Origin: a bacterium
GTDB taxonomy: Bacteria > Hinthialibacterota > Hinthialibacteria > H5-UNCL2
Direction of reading: 5' to 3'
Length of the DNA stretch: 64,000 nt
Assembly (NCBI GenBank): GCA_015075175.1
Contig: JABTUV010000003.1
Coordinates: 124,001 to 188,000 of the forward strand
Shown here: in pieces, positions 36,164 through 43,909 of the stretch
Layout: the number at the start of each line of letters is the position of its first letter
Numbering within the stretch: the stretch's first letter is position 1
The notes under the pieces: generated by a model
The model's input: only the letters and a program-made list of their open reading frames with translations
The model's database searches: none
What the model was told of the DNA's origin: nothing
Program-made: the position numbers and the translations under genes

Positions 36164-37120
36164 ATGTACCGAGGTAAGCGTATCGCCGTCGTGGTACCCG
36201 CGTATAACGAAGAAGTCCTGATCGCGCGTACCGTGACGACCATGCCCGACTTCATCGACCACGTCGTCGTGGTGGACGACCTCTCAGAGGACCGGACGCC
36301 GGACATCGTCGCCGACCTGGCCGCCCGCAATCCGCGCATCCTGCTTATCAGGCACGAGGTCAATCGCGGCGTGGGCGGCGCCATCAGTACCGGCTACGTC
36401 TGGTGTCGCGAGCACGACGTGGACATCGCCGTGGTCATGGCGGGTGACGGCCAGATGGACCCCGCCGACCTGCCCAATCTCCTGGACCCCGTGGTCGAAG
36501 ATCGCGTCGATTACGCCAAGGGCAATCGCCTCGTGACCGGCGAGGCCTGGAGGAAGATTCCCCACAGCCGCTACCTGGGCAATTCGGCTCTCACCTTCCT
36601 GACCAAGATCGCTTCGGGCTACTGGCACGTCACCGACTCGCAGACGGGCTACACGGCGCTTAACAGGAAGGCCCTGCATCTCCTGCCGCTGGAGGAGATT
36701 TATCCTCGCTACGGTATGCCCAATGATTTTCTCGTCACCTGCAACATTTACAACATGCGGGTCGTCGACGTGCCCGTCAATCCGGTATACGGCATCGGGG
36801 AGAAGAGCGGGATCAAGCTCTCGAAGGTGGTCTTTTCGCTTTCGTTTCTGATCCTGCGGCTGTTTCTGCGCCGTATGTGGCAGAAGTACGTGATCCGCGA
36901 CTTCCATCCGCTGGTGCTCTTTTACGCGTTCGGGTTCCTCTTGCTGCTGTTGGACGTGCCGCTGATCGCGCGCATGTTCTACATGTGGGCGACAGAAGGC
37001 AGAATCCCGCCCATCAACGCGCTGACCATCGTGTTCTGCACCTTCATGGGATTCCAGTCGATCCTGTTTGCCATGCTGTTTGACATGGAGGCGAATCGGC
37101 ACCTCAGGGGGCAGGAGTAG
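36164..37120 (+). CDS. GT2 glycosyltransferase, dolichol/polyprenyl-phosphate sugar synthase type
   Basis: 318 residues. GT-A domain: VVVPAYNEE, VVVDDLSEDRT (DDLS in place of DDGS), VVMAGDGQMDPADLP with the metal-binding DGQMD, and TGYTALNRKAL. Two or three C-terminal hydrophobic segments (about 225-305; HPLVLFYAFGFLLLLLDVPL) anchor it to the membrane. Probably loads a sugar on a polyprenyl phosphate for a GT-C enzyme or primes glycan synthesis. Its stop (TAG) overlaps the GTG start of the next gene by one base. Confidence 0.88.
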   Translation: MYRGKRIAVVVPAYNEEVLIARTVTTMPDFIDHVVVVDDLSEDRTPDIVADLAARNPRILLIRHEVNRGVGGAISTGYVWCREHDVDIAVVMAGDGQMDPADLPNLLDPVVEDRVDYAKGNRLVTGEAWRKIPHSRYLGNSALTFLTKIASGYWHVTDSQTGYTALNRKALHLLPLEEIYPRYGMPNDFLVTCNIYNMRVVDVPVNPVYGIGEKSGIKLSKVVFSLSFLILRLFLRRMWQKYVIRDFHPLVLFYAFGFLLLLLDVPLIARMFYMWATEGRIPPINALTIVFCTFMGFQSILFAMLFDMEANRHLRGQE

Positions 37121-39474
37121 TGGCCCCTGATTTCCGCCGCTATCGCAAGGTCTACAGCCGTTCACTGTTGGCGGTTGTGCTGTTCGCGGTCGCCTACTTC
37201 GTCATACGAAACGTCAGCGAAATCTCCAGACACGACTTTCAACTGAGTTACCCCCAGCTCCTTTACGGCTTTTTGTCCATCGTCCTTGCTTTCATTGGAA
37301 TGTTGCTGGTGTGGAACCGATTGGCCGGTTCGCTGGGCCTGCGCGCCCATTGGCTGACGGCGGCCAGGGGTTTTTTCGTGTCGCAATTGGGCAAGTACGT
37401 CCCCGGCAAGATCGGGTTGTATCTGGTGCGGATCGACGCCTACGAGGGGCATCCCAAGAGCAAAGTCGCGCTTGCCATCACGTTTGAATACCTGGCCAAC
37501 TTTGCCGCCGGTTGCCTGCTGGTATTCGCCGGTTTTGCGCTGGCGCCGGACGAGGAAGCGGCTCAATTGCGAGGGTTTTTTGCAGCCGGCGCCGGAGTGC
37601 TGTTGCTGCTTCTGTGGCCGAGATTCCTGATCTCGGCCGCCAATCGCATTTTGTTGTGGCTCGGGCGTTCACCCATTGACCACGTTCCCTCATACTGGTT
37701 CATACTGCAACTCGTGGGCGCGTATGTCGTGGTGGGACTGTTTCATGGCCTGGGCTTTTACTTTGTGATCGGTGCATTGACTCCCTTGAGTCTCCACCAT
37801 TATCCCCTGCTGACTGCGGTAAACTATGCGGCGGGTCTGGCGGGGATGGTAGCCGTATTTGCGCCGAGCGGCATCGGCGTTCGGGAAGCTGTGTTCTTTC
37901 TGCTCTTGCCCCACTATGTTCCACTCCCCGTTGTCATCGTCGGCGTGCTCTTGGCGAGGCTGGTCAACACGGCGGTGGAACTGGCTCTTGCGGGCGCCTT
38001 TGCGGCGGTCAGTCGCTTTAGCGCCGGCGCACGCACGCGGAGGGGGGAAGGCGTGTCAATGCAGGCGACGCCGCGCACAGCCGAGGCCGCCGCGCCTGGC
38101 GGGATTGAGGTCTGCGTGTTCGGGACCTCCGATCCATCACTGCCACGAAATAATCTGCTCATTCGCGGACTTCGCGCCGCGGGTGTTTCTGTCACCTTCT
38201 GCAGCTTTCGCGTCTGGAAGGGTCGCGGCGTGGAGGAAAAGGTCGCGGTGACGACGCGTGGCGGCTTGCGCTTAGTTTGGATCCTGCTGAAGTACGTCTG
38301 CGCGTGGGTATCGCTGTTGTTCCAGTTTTTTCGCAAGGGACGGCGTGCCGATTGTATCCTCTGTTGTTATTTCGGCCACGTGGACGTGTTTCTCGCCAGG
38401 GCGCTGGGGAAGATTACCGGCAAGCCGGTGCTGTTGGACGCCTTTTTGTCGATTCACGATACAGCTGTGCACGATCGAAGGCTGGTACCGCCGAAGAGCG
38501 CCATGGCTCGCCTGCTTTTCGTTCTCGAAAAGGCGGCGTTGCGCGTCGCGGACGCAGTTCTGCTGGACACCAATGCCTACATTCAGTACTTCGTTGATTG
38601 CTATAAGTTGCCGGCCGCGAAGTTTTTCAAGATTCCCAGTGGAGCGGACGAGGCGATCTTCAGGCCGTTGCCGGAAAAACCGCAGAGCGACGCCTTTGTG
38701 GTCGCGTATGCAGGCGGATACCTCCCGCTCCACGGGGCGCGCTATATCGTGGAAGCCGCCAGCCTCTTAACCAATTATCCCGACATCCAGTTTCTTTTGA
38801 TTGGCGGCGGCGGCGAATGCGCGCAAGTACAACAGCTGGCCGCATCCCTGAAATTGCCCAATCTACGCTTTCTTGGTTTCATGCCTCAATCGGATCTGAT
38901 CGGGATCCTTGCCGGCGCGGACGTTTGTCTTGGCGCGTTCGGTTCGACGGGGAAAGCCGATCGCGTGATTCCCACCAAGGCGTATGAGATCATGGCGTTG
39001 CATAAGCCGCTCATATCCGGCCGCTCGACGGCAAGCGCGGAAGCCCTCATCGACGGAGAAAACGCCGTATTGGCCAACATGGCGGACCCCGCCAGCCTTG
39101 CGGAGGCCATCCTTAAGTTGCGGAATGACCCGGCGTTGCGACGTCGCATCGCCGACAACGCGTATCAAAACTACCTGGAAAATTACAGCGTTGCCGCGAT
39201 CGGGAAGGGTATCCTGGACGTCGTCAAAACCGTACTGTACGCGCGCAACGGCAGGTTGCGCAAACACAGGACCACTCACGTCGCCTCCATGCCCGGGCGA
39301 CCATTCCCACCGGAAGGGCTGGATTACAGAACAAATCCGACCATTCCCGCATGCGCGCGCTTTGGTCCAATACTCCCCATCAGGGCAGAAAGCTCTCGGC
39401 GAGTTCCGCGTACGCAGTTCAAACGAATCCGCCGTGAGCTCACCTCGTCCACAACCACCCAAAACGCTCGTTAA
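37120..39474 (+). CDS. Fusion: LPG-synthase-like/YbhN membrane protein and GT4 glycosyltransferase
   Basis: 784 residues from GTG with AGGGGGCAGGAG upstream. Residues 1-310 have about eight transmembrane segments of the UPF0104/AglD-type family (GKYVPGKIGLYLVRIDAYEG, FAPSGIGVREAVFFLLLP). After an Arg/Gly-rich linker, residues about 335-720 are a GT-B glycosyltransferase with VFGTSD, KFFKIPSGADEAIFRPLP, FLLIGGGGE, FLGFMPQSDLIGILAGADVC and PTKAYEIMALHKPLISG. An ATG at 38059 behind GGAGGGGGGAAGG could also start the GT alone. The last 60 residues look like read-through and overlap the convergent gene by 35 bp. AglD-type proteins are proposed glycolipid flippases or regulators; fusion to the transferase suggests coupled synthesis and transport. 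Confidence 0.78.
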   Translation: MAPDFRRYRKVYSRSLLAVVLFAVAYFVIRNVSEISRHDFQLSYPQLLYGFLSIVLAFIGMLLVWNRLAGSLGLRAHWLTAARGFFVSQLGKYVPGKIGLYLVRIDAYEGHPKSKVALAITFEYLANFAAGCLLVFAGFALAPDEEAAQLRGFFAAGAGVLLLLLWPRFLISAANRILLWLGRSPIDHVPSYWFILQLVGAYVVVGLFHGLGFYFVIGALTPLSLHHYPLLTAVNYAAGLAGMVAVFAPSGIGVREAVFFLLLPHYVPLPVVIVGVLLARLVNTAVELALAGAFAAVSRFSAGARTRRGEGVSMQATPRTAEAAAPGGIEVCVFGTSDPSLPRNNLLIRGLRAAGVSVTFCSFRVWKGRGVEEKVAVTTRGGLRLVWILLKYVCAWVSLLFQFFRKGRRADCILCCYFGHVDVFLARALGKITGKPVLLDAFLSIHDTAVHDRRLVPPKSAMARLLFVLEKAALRVADAVLLDTNAYIQYFVDCYKLPAAKFFKIPSGADEAIFRPLPEKPQSDAFVVAYAGGYLPLHGARYIVEAASLLTNYPDIQFLLIGGGGECAQVQQLAASLKLPNLRFLGFMPQSDLIGILAGADVCLGAFGSTGKADRVIPTKAYEIMALHKPLISGRSTASAEALIDGENAVLANMADPASLAEAILKLRNDPALRRRIADNAYQNYLENYSVAAIGKGILDVVKTVLYARNGRLRKHRTTHVASMPGRPFPPEGLDYRTNPTIPACARFGPILPIRAESSRRVPRTQFKRIRRELTSSTTTQNAR

Positions 39475-40267
39475 CGGGGAGTCCAGGACTCTCTTTGGCC
39501 AGGTTCGCCCACACGTTAGAAGCCCGCTGGTGCGCGATAATCGGACTGCCGGAGGCGACGGCGTATCCAAGATGGTCGCAAATCTTCTTGAATATGACGC
39601 CGCACCATATATCGCCAAAGCGATCATATTCATAGTCGCGTCCCATGAGGAGAAAATACAGAGCGGGTACCGCTTCCGGCCGAAATGCGACATTCATGCC
39701 GCACATGGGAAAGTACTTTCCGACGGGGATAATCTGCTGTATCGGCTCAAACTCCAACCGTGTTCGCTCCGAGGCAAGTTGCGTCACGGCATCGAAATCG
39801 GGGATTCCCTTCCAAAGACCGTGATTCAACGCCACCGGCCAGCGTCTCTCGTGGTTGAAATAAGGAACGCCACGCGGGAGAACTCCGCGACCGGTGGAAA
39901 CCCAGGCGTGATCAGGTTGGCGTTCCCCCAAGGCGGCTCTGTGTCGTGTGACGAAATCCTCCTCAAGCGGGTAACAGTCATCGGCAAGCGTGATGATAAC
40001 ATCCGGTTTTTCCAGCCAGGCCCTGTAATAACCGTATGAGCGCACGCAGTCCGTCCGCCGCGGAATGATCCAGGCCTTCTTTCCCAGATCCGTCTCAATA
40101 TCGCGCCAACTGAAATGCCTGACGTTGGGAGCGTCAATGTCAAAGGTCGGTTCAGGGTTGTCTTCGACCACGAATATTAATTCGGGCGCAAACTGGTCTT
40201 TCCACGCTGAAATAAAAGACTTGATGCTCTCGTGCCGAATGGTCGGTACCACGATAATGGCGCTCAT
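39440..40267 (-). CDS. GT75-like reversibly glycosylated polypeptide (RGP/UDP-arabinopyranose mutase) family protein
   Basis: 275 residues. Start MSAIIVVPTIRHESIKSF; metal-binding region DVIITLADDCYPLEEDFVTRH; and the signature ALNHGLWKGIPDFDAVTQL, close to the HGLW-x(2)-PDxDAxTQ block of plant RGP proteins. MCGMNVAFRPEAVPALYFLL and RFGDIWCGVIFKKICDHLGY also fit. Plant RGPs interconvert UDP-arabinopyranose and UDP-arabinofuranose; the bacterial role is unproven. Part of the surface-polysaccharide block, 3' end overlapping the flippase-GT4 ORF. Confidence 0.72.
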   Translation of the reverse strand: MSAIIVVPTIRHESIKSFISAWKDQFAPELIFVVEDNPEPTFDIDAPNVRHFSWRDIETDLGKKAWIIPRRTDCVRSYGYYRAWLEKPDVIITLADDCYPLEEDFVTRHRAALGERQPDHAWVSTGRGVLPRGVPYFNHERRWPVALNHGLWKGIPDFDAVTQLASERTRLEFEPIQQIIPVGKYFPMCGMNVAFRPEAVPALYFLLMGRDYEYDRFGDIWCGVIFKKICDHLGYAVASGSPIIAHQRASNVWANLAKESPGLPVNERFGWLWTR

Positions 40268-40447
40268 GTCGTCCCCTTCTCGGAAGCCGCGTATGTCGAA
40301 TCACGCAGGCACGCAATGTAGCATGATCAGTCGCATGGACAAGGCATTTTTTCCCTTGCGTCTTTCCCTTGCGTTCCCCGGTAGTGAAAGCTTGTCGCGA
40401 AAGGCAGGAAAGTATGCGTGCCAGGACGCCGCGGAGGGCACGCGTTC
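40268..40447. other. Intergenic, nothing recognised
   Basis: 180 bp between the RGP-like gene (upstream edge) and the end of the efflux operon. No promoter, hairpin or gene stood out. Confidence 0.4.
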
Positions 40448-41941
40448 TCACCCTGCAAACCCGCCCGTGACTTCGGCGTAGCGTAGAAGCGTCACGTTCA
40501 GGTCGCGGCGGGCTTCGTCCAGTTCCAGGCGCGCCGCCAACCACCCGCGTTCGGCGTCCAGAAGGTCGATGAACGAAATGCGTCCCGCCGTGTACGCCGA
40601 CAGCGAAGTCTCATAGGTCGAGCGATTCTGCGGCAGTACTACCTCGGAGACGAGCGCCACCTGGCGGCGGGCCATGTCCAACTCCGCCAGCCAAGCCAGA
40701 ACCATCGCGCGCGTCTCGGAGCGGGCCGCCGCCAGCGCCGACTCCTGGGCTACCCGCCGCGCCTCCATCTCCGACAAGTACGCCTCCGCCTGCGCGTAAT
40801 CGGGCCGGTCCTGCACCTTCTCCATGATTCCATAAGGCATGGCCGACTCGCCGAACGACGCCTCGGGCATCATGCCGCGCTCCAACATGCTGTAGCCGCG
40901 CGCGGCAAGCGGCCGATTCATCACCTGGCCCATGCGAATCGCCGCCGCGGTGCGCGCCACCTTGGACTCCGCCATTCCCACCTCCTGCCGGCGCGCCAGC
41001 GCAATTTGCATCAACTCTTCCCTTTGTCCAACTATGAGAGCGAAGTCCTCATCGACAGGCGCTCCCAGCCGCGCGTCGGGCGCCCGGTCCAAAAGTCCGT
41101 TCAACTCGGCAACCGCCGCCAGACGACGCGCGCTCAGGTCCAACAGCATGTTGCGCTGCCGCTCCAATTCCGTCTGCACGCGCAAGAAGTCCGCCTGCGA
41201 TCCCGAGCCGGACCGGTACTGCTCCTCAACGACTCGCAAGAGGTCCTCGACGATCCTCACGTTCTCGCGCGTGGTGCGCTCCGCCCGCACCAGGTACTGG
41301 TACTCGAAGAACGCCCTCCCCGCCGACATGAGCGCCTCGCGCAACGCCTCCTGCCACTCCAGCTCCGCCATGCGCACTTCCTGCCGGATCATCTCGCCCT
41401 TGAGCGCAATCGTCGCCGGATAGGGAAAGTAGGATTGTATCATAGTTTTATCGAGCGTACTTCCGGCATCAACCTCGAGGTAGCGGGTGAACGTGCGATA
41501 TTGGTTGATGAGCGTCTCCAGAAACTCGGCCTGGCTGTACTGCCGCAGCGATGCCTGCCAGCGCTCACCCGCGGCGCGCACCGACGGATTGTGTACCGCC
41601 ACGGCGACCGCCAGCGCCCGCCACTGCAATGCGCCGCCCAGCCAGGCATCGATGGCGGCGGACGCGGCGGCGATGTCCGAAGCAAGCCCTTCGCGCTCCC
41701 TCCCCAGCACGGCGGCGGCGACATCAACAAACACTTCCGCGCTCGGCGTGGCCGGAGCTAACCGTGATAACGCCGCCTCCAGTTCCACAGTTGGCGTTGC
41801 ATCGTCAACGGCCTTCGAGGTCCACTCCAGCGTCTGCCGATGGAAGGCCGTCGGCTCGGCGGCCCGGTAGTCCCGCAAGGCGCTGCGGTAGTGTCCGTCG
41901 CAGGCCGTCAGAAACAAGAGAAGCAAGAGAGCCAACGGCAT
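40448..41941 (-). CDS. TolC-family outer membrane efflux lipoprotein (second of two)
   Basis: 497 residues from MPLALLLLLFLTACDG, chosen because it gives a lipoprotein signal (LTAC). Long alpha-helical OEP-type domains with heptads (EVRMAELEWQEALREALMSA, ENVRIVEDLLRVVEEQYRSG; TYETSLSAYTAGRISFIDLL near the end). Forms the trimeric outer-membrane channel of a tripartite pump. It follows a first OEP gene (96 bp gap with two hairpins), so this efflux operon encodes two channel proteins. Confidence 0.87.
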   Translation of the reverse strand: MPLALLLLLFLTACDGHYRSALRDYRAAEPTAFHRQTLEWTSKAVDDATPTVELEAALSRLAPATPSAEVFVDVAAAVLGREREGLASDIAAASAAIDAWLGGALQWRALAVAVAVHNPSVRAAGERWQASLRQYSQAEFLETLINQYRTFTRYLEVDAGSTLDKTMIQSYFPYPATIALKGEMIRQEVRMAELEWQEALREALMSAGRAFFEYQYLVRAERTTRENVRIVEDLLRVVEEQYRSGSGSQADFLRVQTELERQRNMLLDLSARRLAAVAELNGLLDRAPDARLGAPVDEDFALIVGQREELMQIALARRQEVGMAESKVARTAAAIRMGQVMNRPLAARGYSMLERGMMPEASFGESAMPYGIMEKVQDRPDYAQAEAYLSEMEARRVAQESALAAARSETRAMVLAWLAELDMARRQVALVSEVVLPQNRSTYETSLSAYTAGRISFIDLLDAERGWLAARLELDEARRDLNVTLLRYAEVTGGFAG

Positions 41942-41944
41942 TGC

Positions 41945-42007
41945 ACCCTTTTGAGTACAAAAGGGTGGTACCTGGGGGGAAGATGTACCCTGTTGAGTAC
42001 AAGAGGG
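41945..42007 (-). promoter_or_regulatory. Two tandem AGTA-loop hairpins between the channel genes
   Basis: Hairpin 1 is a perfect 9-bp stem, ACCCTTTTG/CAAAAGGGT with AGTA loop (41945-41966). Hairpin 2 is the similar CCCTGTTG/CAAGAGGG with AGTA loop (41988-42007). GGTACC-like sequence links them. They lie just upstream of the second channel gene start and could control its translation or mRNA processing, or be dispersed palindromes. Confidence 0.5.
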
Positions 42008-42036
42008 CCGTGCCCGGTTGGAGAGACGGTAGCCCA

Positions 42037-43380
42037 TCATGGCTGCGGTCCCTCCCCGGCGGTCGTGCCCAGGACGCGTTCCAGCCTTCCCACGGCCTGG
42101 CCGTAGTCCGCGCGAGCGCGGTAGTAACTAAGAGCAAAGTTATGGTAGGCAATAGTTGTTTCCAGTACGCTGGAAAAGGACGTCAGGTCGGCGCGGAAGT
42201 CGATTTCGGCCTGCCGCATGACCGCCTCGGCCTGGGGGAGGAGCGTTTCGGCGTAGAGTTGCGCAAGGCGCTGGGAGAGGCGCGCGGAGAAGTAGGCTTC
42301 GGCGGCCATCTGCCGCACGCGGTTGGCCTCATCCAGCGCCTCGCGGCGCATGGCTTCGGCCATGACGTCGCGCTCGCGCACGAGGGCGCGGTTGCGCTGC
42401 TCCCAGATGGGAAGATTGGCGGCGACAAGGCCGAGGAGCATGTCGTCCAGGCCGCCGCCGGCGCGCTCCAACATGGCGCCCAGTGAAAAGTCGGGCAGAC
42501 GCGAGAGCTGCGCCAGGTACGCCTCATACTCGGCCCGCTCGATTTCCAGCCCCTTCACGCGCAACATCTCGCTGTACGCTTCGGCGCGGCGATAGAGATC
42601 GGGCAGATCCCTGCTGAGCGCGTAAACCGGCGCCTGTCGGATCGTCCCGATGCCGGAGCCGGGAGGCAAGTTAAGCAGCGACCGGAGGCGCTCCGCTTGG
42701 GCGGCGCGCTGTTCCCCCAAGAGGATACGGTCGTAGCCCAACTGCGCCGCCTGGTTCTCGGCGCGGAAACCCTCCGCAAGTACGGTGCGGCCCGTGTCGA
42801 GTTGCGAATAGGCCAGAAGCGCCTGATTGCGGAAAAGCGTTTCGATGCGTTCTGTGATAACTAGCGCCTGATCAAGATAGTAGAGCTCATAGCAGGCGTC
42901 TTTCACGTCTATGATGAGATCGCGGGCGGCGGCCTCATAGCGCAGGCGGGCGATGTCCGCGTCGGTCGCGGCGATGCGGCGCATGGCCCACAGTTTCTGC
43001 CACCATGGCAGAGGCTGCATGGCCTCCAGCTCGGTCCAGCTTCGCGCCATTTGCGGCTCGGAATCGAGCAGGTACTTTCCCGAGAGCATGGGATCGGGCA
43101 GGGAAGAAGCCTGCGGCTCCCTGTAGACGGCGGCGAGCCAGCGCTCCCGCGCCGCCGCCACTCCGGGACTACGCAGGAGCGCAAGAACCAGCGCGTCGTG
43201 GAGCGAGGGACCGTCCGAGAGCATAGTCTCCTCGGTCGCCGAGAGCGGCGCTTGCATGGCGGCGCGCCACTCTTCCGGTGTCTTCAGCCCGCTGAAGTCG
43301 CGGCTGGTGGCGCAGCCGGAAAGCGTAAGCACGAGGACGGCCGCGCCCGCGAGCCGCAGGCCGTGGCGGCGATCAGGCAT
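42037..43380 (-). CDS. TolC-family outer membrane efflux lipoprotein (first of two, CusC-like)
   Basis: 447 residues with a lipoprotein signal (VLVLTLSGCATS). OEP helical repeats: SLHDALVLALLRSPGVAAAR in the first half (typical leading helix) and the second set ending FSSVLETTIAYHNFALSYYRA. LPDPMLSGKY and QPLPWWQK resemble Cus/Czc-type channels. Overlaps the DinB-like gene by 8 bp, so it is translated from the same mRNA as the pump. Confidence 0.88.
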   Translation of the reverse strand: MPDRRHGLRLAGAAVLVLTLSGCATSRDFSGLKTPEEWRAAMQAPLSATEETMLSDGPSLHDALVLALLRSPGVAAARERWLAAVYREPQASSLPDPMLSGKYLLDSEPQMARSWTELEAMQPLPWWQKLWAMRRIAATDADIARLRYEAAARDLIIDVKDACYELYYLDQALVITERIETLFRNQALLAYSQLDTGRTVLAEGFRAENQAAQLGYDRILLGEQRAAQAERLRSLLNLPPGSGIGTIRQAPVYALSRDLPDLYRRAEAYSEMLRVKGLEIERAEYEAYLAQLSRLPDFSLGAMLERAGGGLDDMLLGLVAANLPIWEQRNRALVRERDVMAEAMRREALDEANRVRQMAAEAYFSARLSQRLAQLYAETLLPQAEAVMRQAEIDFRADLTSFSSVLETTIAYHNFALSYYRARADYGQAVGRLERVLGTTAGEGPQP

Positions 43381-43870
43381 GGCGCGCTTTTCCCCGCAGA
43401 TAATTGTCCCGCGTCAACCACAGTTCCTCGATGCGGTACATGTGGAAATGGTCGTGCAGGAGCAGGTGCCGCATCATGATGCGCGGCGTGTAGCGATGAT
43501 ACTCGGGATGCTGCGCCTCGCGGCTCCAGAAGGTAAAGTCCACGGTGTGGGCGCGCTCCAAGAGTTCCGCGCGGGCCTTGACGAAGCCGCGCAGCGCCGC
43601 CGACAGGTCCATGTTGCGGTAGTGGTCTGGCGCCACGCTCTCGCCGGCAAAGTAGGTGAAGCGGGGACTCGCCTCCTTCTCGAACCGCCGCCAGCGCGGC
43701 AGGAACACGTCCGCGTCCACCGTGGCCAGGTGGCAGGCGTGTTCGTGGATCGTCCATTTGCCCGGAATACGGCACTCGACGACGCGCTCCTCCTCGATCA
43801 TCTCCAACATGCTCTGCAGCAGCGGAGGCGTACTTTCCAGGCCGGCCAGAATTGCGCTGATGTCGTTCAT
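43373..43870 (-). CDS. DinB-fold protein
   Basis: 165 residues from the ATG behind GGGAGG (10 nt). DinB/YfiT four-helix bundle with the three-His metal site pattern: first His in KWTIHEHACHLATVD, the other two in LLLHDHFHMYRIEELW. Members include thiol S-transferases (bacillithiol, mycothiol) and damage-inducible proteins. It sits between the metal pump gene and the channel genes and overlaps the next gene by 8 bp, so a role in metal or thiol stress is inferred from position only. Confidence 0.8.
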   Translation of the reverse strand: MNDISAILAGLESTPPLLQSMLEMIEEERVVECRIPGKWTIHEHACHLATVDADVFLPRWRRFEKEASPRFTYFAGESVAPDHYRNMDLSAALRGFVKARAELLERAHTVDFTFWSREAQHPEYHRYTPRIMMRHLLLHDHFHMYRIEELWLTRDNYLRGKARHA

Positions 43871-43909
43871 AATGCACAAACCTCCCTTTCTTCGACGCGA
43901 TGGTCGAAA

